Shown: positions 60,254 through 64,000 of the stretch, in pieces
How positions within the stretch are numbered: position 1 is the stretch's first letter
Layout: each line of letters begins with the position of its first letter
Source: Thermothelomyces thermophilus ATCC 42464
Taxonomy: Eukaryota; Ascomycota; Sordariomycetes; Sordariales; Chaetomiaceae
Direction of reading: 5' to 3'
DNA length: 64,000 nt
NCBI RefSeq assembly: GCF_000226095.1
Contig: NC_016472.1
Location: forward strand, 1,054,001 to 1,118,000
Made by a program: the position numbers and the translations under genes
Notes under the pieces: model-generated
Told to the model about the DNA's origin: nothing
The model's database searches: none
Seen by the model: the letters and a program-made list of their open reading frames with translations, nothing else

Positions 60254-60673
60254 TGTAACGAACCCAACTCAGACTTCTTCTAAAAGGGTTTAGACGAAGG
60301 TAGATTAAGCGGGATAGGCAGGCAGGTCGTCTAAGGGATTCGGTGAAGCTAAAGGGTTTATAATAACACTTAGAGTTGTCTCTTACAGTAATTAGCAATG
60401 CTTGGTATAAGTACTATGATTGTGATTATTACCACTGGTAAACTCCTAGAGTCTACTATAACGAGTGACTATCTATATATATATATAATCTCAGTGATCA
60501 CTCGTGATTACGGTGATTGTAAGTGATCGTATGGTGATGATTACCCTGATCACTGGTAAGCGTAGTGATTACTATGCTTCCCTATGTTGTGATTGGTCCT
60601 TTCGTTCTTTTGGCTTGATTGGCCTGTCTGTGCCGGTGGCTCAGGTGGCATCTGCATGCATATTTCCATGACA
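60254..60673 (-). repeat. gypsy-2 5' LTR (420 bp)
   Basis: Partner of 53179-53598, same length, with differences being transitions. It is bounded on the right by TTATA (60674-60678). The gag start lies 27 nt inside it. Confidence 0.92.
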
Positions 60674-60678
60674 TTATA

Positions 60679-61330
60679 ATATAATACTAATAGAAATGAC
60701 TAAAGTTATACCGTTCTTTACGAATTACAGATATAAAGCAGACCTTAGGCAAGGACTAGAGGTTATAGTACCAAGAGTAGTAGTCAAAGTAAAACAGATA
60801 TACGCACTATATAAGAAGCTTAAAAAGGAACTTAAGCTTATTAGAACTAGAATAAAGAACTATTACGATAAACATAGGCTCGAGGGACCTTACCTAGAGA
60901 GAGGAGACAAAGTCTATCTGATCGTATAGAACCTACGAACTAAACGACTAAGTACGAAGCTAGACTTTAAAAAGGTCGGACCCTTTATTATCAAAGAACG
61001 AATTTCGACATCTAACTACCGACTATCGTTACTATTATCTATATAACTATAGATAAATGTTTTTTATATTTTACTTCTTGAACTGATATTAAAGAATGCT
61101 AAGGTTACTATATATATCGAAGCAAAGGACAAAGAGGAAGAATAGGATATCAAAGAAATTCTAGATTTATATATTATTAATAGGGAACTATAGTATCTAG
61201 TTAAATAGCTTAATTTTAGATTAGAGGATAACTTATAGAAACTAGTCAAGAATTTAAACTGCCTTGAAAAACTAGAATGGTTCTATTACTAGAACCTGGA
61301 TCGACTATAAGCACTAGCTCGGACAAAACG
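60679..61330 (+). pseudogene. gypsy-1 integrase C-terminus and chromodomain remnant
   Basis: An open stretch at 60696-60929 reads MTKVIPFFTNYRYKADLRQG then GLEVIVPRVVVKVKQIYALY. The chromodomain follows at about 61120-61310 (DIKEILDLYIINREL, YLVK-LNFRLEDNL, NLNCLEKLEWFYY). Stops at former Gln/Trp codons disable it. Confidence 0.85.
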
Positions 61331-61816
61331 GCCAAGTTAGCCTCTAATGAATCTAGGCCTAAGGAGGACTAATTAAACAAAACATTAGCACCCTAGGACT
61401 ATACGTCACTAATAATATATATCTCGGAATCCCGTACCCTCTATTCTTCTGCCTCTATTTCCTCTAGAGACTATATACCTTGACAAAATAGCTTAGAACC
61501 CTGCTTCTTTAAGAAACATTTCTAGTGATAAAGACGAGCTAATCGACTAATAGCCATCTAAAGTTAAGTCTAAAGAACAAAAAGGGCCTCTTTAGTATTA
61601 GCCTCTTCTTATTTCATATGTTTCTATTTAGATATAATCTTTGTCACTATAAAAGATTAGCTATAAACATTAAGGCAATAAATAAGGCTATAAATAAGTA
61701 GATACTACGTTAGAACCATTACAAGAACGACCCTAACGTATATACTCGCTATAGTAAGAAGAGCCTAACGCTATATAATAAGCCAAGTTCCGCTTGAAAT
61801 TCCACGAACACGGTAT
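61246..61816 (-). pseudogene. Antisense accessory gene of gypsy-1 (same family as in gypsy-2)
   Basis: On the strand opposite to gypsy-1 gag-pol. Its start (ATA, probably a mutated ATG, 61816) is 216 bp from the 3' LTR, as in gypsy-2. The N-terminus reads PCSWNFKRNLAYYIALGSS then YYSEYIR-GRSCNGSNV, keeping the x8, x2, x6 cysteine spacing with Cys-to-Tyr changes; the second Cys position is Asn. A frame change follows an intron-like end (GCTAATCTTTTATAG), then VTKIISK, RLARL, a RGSKLF-like block and SLEEIEAEE, matching the gypsy-2 gene in order though the DNA is quite different. It ends near LVFQGSLNS-stop at 61246-61248 and overlaps the chromodomain region antisense. Confidence 0.55.
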
Positions 61817-62019
61817 AACGTCTACGCCAGAAGAATTAATAAAAGAAGTAAGCGTAGCGTACTATTAAGATTTCGAAGATTAACGCTTAGAGATATAATC
61901 TACTATCTTATTAGTCACTAGTAATATAGAAAAAGGAAAGAATTACAAGGTATATATAGAAAAGGACATTAGTGCTATTTAAAACGGCCTAAGATAGGCT
62001 TTCGGGTTAAAAGCCTTGA

Positions 62020-62032
62020 AGGAGGGGCATCG
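62020..62032 (+). other. gypsy-1 polypurine tract
   Basis: AGGAGGGGCATCG lies immediately before the 3' LTR at 62033 and matches the position and sequence of the gypsy-2 tract. Confidence 0.6.
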
Positions 62033-62460
62033 TGTCACGAAAGTGTATATATAGGATACCACCTAAGCCGCCTCCCTAATAGGCTAATAGGACAATAGGA
62101 ATAATAGGCTAATTAGGATAAGATTATACTTAGCAAGAAATGATCCTAGCAAAGGATCACTAGCTTACAATATAAGCTAGGTAAGCTAGTACAGAGGATT
62201 ACTACAACTATTAGTGATCCTAGGATTATATATATATATAGATAGTTACTCGTTATAGTAGACCCTAGGAGTTCACTAGTAATAGCAACCTACAATTATA
62301 GTACTTATACCAAGCACCGCTAACTACTGTAAGAGATAACTCTAGTATTGTTATAAACCCTTTGGCTTTACCGAATCCCTTAGACGACCTGTATGCTTGT
62401 CCCGCTTAATCTACCTTTGTCTGAACCCTTTTAGAAGAAGTCTGAGTTAGGTTCGTCATA
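62033..62460 (+). repeat. gypsy-1 3' LTR (428 bp)
   Basis: Begins TGTCACGAAAGTG and ends GGTTCGTCATA, followed by ATAGC (62461-62465), the second copy of the target duplication. Partner of 47404-47831. Confidence 0.9.
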
Positions 62461-63265
62461 ATAGCCTACTTCCTCTATAGGCTCTTTAGCAGCTAGAACT
62501 TGACCGTTTCGATTAAGTATAGGCCTATGGCCCCCTTAAAGTCTTATTTGCTAACCCCTTATAGCTCCTCCTTCCGGACTCCTTTAGCTAAGACTATATA
62601 GGCCTTACTAACCTCTCTAGCCTCCTCTCCGAAGGCTATAGCCACCTATTACTTGTTAGCCGAATACTAATCCTTAGTAGCCTTGTCCTTAAAGACTACT
62701 ACTATATCCCTGCTTAGGAGCTTCCTAGCTATAACGGCTCCCTAGCGGCTAGAAGCCCTGTTAACTACTTAGACTATTTCGGCTAGGGTTTGGGCTTTAA
62801 GGTCCTCCTATAGGCTCGCGTTCCATATTATAACCTCCTATAAAGCCTGTAACGGTACTGCCTTAGCCGACGGTAGGCCTCCTTAGGGACCTGTTGCCCC
62901 CTATTACGGCCCTGCGGCTACCTACGCCTAGGTAGGGCGGGGGGTGGCCTTAAGGGCTTCTTTAAGCCCCTTTTTGACTTCTTTGGCTACGAGTTCCTAT
63001 AGGTTCGGAACCGGGCCCATAATAGTAGTCATAAGGCCCTATAAGAGCCTGTCGGCGAGGTCCTATGCCTTACCCCGTTTAGGGCTTAGTATAAGGTCGA
63101 CTAGTTACGTGACGAGACCCCTTAGCTCTTTGATATCTAGGGTAAGGTAGGCCTATAGTAAGCCTCCCTTTGATTAGTTCGAAGCCATAGGCCTCCCTAC
63201 TTAGTAGCTTAGCATTAGGCCTTAAATTGACGTTACATTTAGGGGCGCTAGGTGGTCTGTGCGGT
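62461..63265 (-). mobile_element. Tad1-like LINE, 5' part
   Basis: The 5' section of the LINE that continues at 47403 once gypsy-1 is removed. It includes a short leader (about 63190-63265) and the start of ORF1. The exact 5' end is uncertain. Confidence 0.7.
62466..63188 (-). pseudogene. LINE ORF1 (gag-like) N-terminal part
   Basis: ATG at 63188-63186. Minus-strand reading gives MASN-SKGGLL, then YLTLDIKELRGLVT and GLMTTIMGPVPNL, with TAG in place of Gln codons. Its reading continues into 47403 and below when one ATAGC copy is dropped. Confidence 0.65.
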
Positions 63266-63720
63266 GAAAATGAATAAAATATTATATACTTATCTATAGA
63301 TACTATAAGGCTAGTATATTATATTTTGACTACCTTTTACTAGTAGTAACTCCCTAAGAAAGTTATTAATAATATAGTTATAGTAGACTTAGGAGTATAT
63401 AGGCCCTTAGGCTTAGTAGAATTATAGGAACTTATTTATTCCCTTTAAGTAATAGTAGAATAGTAAAATACTACGATTAATACCCTTTAGATATCTTAAA
63501 TCTAACCTATCCTAACCTCTAAGTTAGCTAGGGTGCCCCTTAAAGCTTAATGGCTATAACGGAAGCATCTCCTAACTAGACAACCTTTTAACAGCAAAAA
63601 GGAACTCTTTATGGTATAAAAGAGCACAATAGAATATATCCTTATAGCTAATAGAGATTTCATTAGCTCTAATTATAATTAATAGGTCTTTATCTAGGGA
63701 AACCTTATATACTAGGTATA
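63266..63720. other. AT-rich relic DNA, possible right end of the Tc1-like element
   Basis: TTTTGACTACCTTTTACTA near 63325-63343 resembles the reverse complement of the left terminal repeat with C-to-T/G-to-A changes and a small insertion. The rest (63345-63720) is damaged, non-coding and unassigned. Confidence 0.3.
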
Positions 63721-64000
63721 TATGACGAACCTAGCTCAGACTTCTTCTAAAAGGGTTCAGACGAAGGTAGATTAAGCAGGACAGGTAGGCAGGTTGTCTA
63801 AGGGATTCGGTGAAGCCAAAGGGTTTACAACAACACTTAGAGTTGTCTTTTACAGTAATTAGCAATACTTGGTATAAGTACTATGATTGTAATTATTACC
63901 ACTAGTGAACTCCTAGAGTCTACTATAACGAGTGACTATCTATATATATATATAATTCTGGGATCACTAGCGGTCGTAGTGATCCTCCGTACTGGCTTAC
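63721..64000 (-). repeat. Third LTR of the same chromovirus family, cut by the window edge
   Basis: Starts TATGACGAACCTAGCTCAGA like the other LTRs in this orientation. The inner part (GGGATCACTAGCGGTCGTAGTGATCC-type text) matches the gypsy-1 subfamily rather than gypsy-2. It is either a solo LTR or the 3' LTR of another minus-strand element beyond the window. Confidence 0.8.

Larger units (their letters stand above)
53179..60673 (-). mobile_element. gypsy-2 chromovirus, complete but RIP-mutated
   Basis: 7495 bp including both 420-bp LTRs, coded on the minus strand, inserted into the integrase of gypsy-1 with target duplication TTATA (53174-53178 and 60674-60678). It is the youngest layer of the nest: its LTRs are more alike, YLDD and DSGA are intact, and several open stretches remain. 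It ends with a purine-rich tract just inside the 3' LTR. Confidence 0.92.
60679..62460 (+). mobile_element. gypsy-1 chromovirus, right part (integrase C-terminus to 3' LTR)
   Basis: It resumes exactly where 53178 stops: the joined sequence aligns with the LAYNMMLTE codons of the gypsy-2 integrase. It carries the integrase C-terminus, chromodomain, antisense gene relic, polypurine tract and 3' LTR. Confidence 0.88.

Noticed and set aside
42053-64000. Possible genes among short open frames in the AT-rich zone
   Set aside because: Those I could read are pieces of gag, pol, integrase, LINE or transposase text broken by stops; none looks like a host gene.

Overview
The window looks like chromosomal DNA of a filamentous ascomycete, most likely a Sordariomycete (inferred from protein character and gene structure). 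Genes are GC-rich with short introns of about 55-245 bp bounded by GT..AG. Single-copy housekeeping genes lie close together on both strands for the first 42 kb. The last 22 kb is AT/TA-rich transposon DNA with C-to-T and G-to-A damage, as expected from repeat-induced point mutation (RIP). No tRNA, rRNA or CRISPR array was recognised.

Genic part (1-42050), left to right: a COP9 signalosome subunit 7 C-terminus (+, cut by the window edge); an RGS/transmembrane Rax1-like protein (-); ribosomal protein eL31 (+); the APC/C-type ubiquitin-conjugating enzyme UBE2C (-); a CHK1-type checkpoint kinase (+); a SprT-like metalloprotease (-); an F-box protein (-); a serine-rich membrane protein (+); a full-length ABCC/MRP transporter (-); the CAF-1 WD40 subunit (+); an amidase (+); a SAM methyltransferase (+); a DUF1776 protein (+); the CCCH protein Yth1/CPSF30 (-); a quinone-oxidoreductase-like MDR enzyme (+); and thioredoxin reductase (+). 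Exon models were built by hand from splice sites and reading phase. Several divergent pairs share promoters; UBE2C and CHK1, both mitotic or checkpoint genes, are divergent, and CHK1 has an MCB-like ACGCGT palindrome just before its ATG.

Transposon part (about 42050-64000) is a nest of elements. A Tc1/mariner-like relic (-) appears to hold a Tad1-like LINE (-). The LINE ORF1 is split by a chromovirus (gypsy-1, +; 428-bp LTRs; 5-bp target duplication ATAGC). The integrase region of gypsy-1 is in turn split by a second chromovirus of the same family in the opposite orientation (gypsy-2, -; 420-bp LTRs; target duplication TTATA). A further LTR runs off the right edge.

The most unusual observation is that both chromoviruses carry, between the chromodomain end of pol and the 3' LTR, a relic gene on the opposite strand to gag-pol. 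It encodes a Zn(II)2Cys6-like cysteine cluster followed by a conserved coiled-coil segment. It starts at nearly the same distance (about 215 bp) from the 3' LTR in both elements and its end overlaps the end of pol. Both elements also show a Tf1-type self-priming signature: an 11-nt sequence just inside the 5' LTR is complementary to an internal LTR sequence, with a compensatory difference between the two elements.
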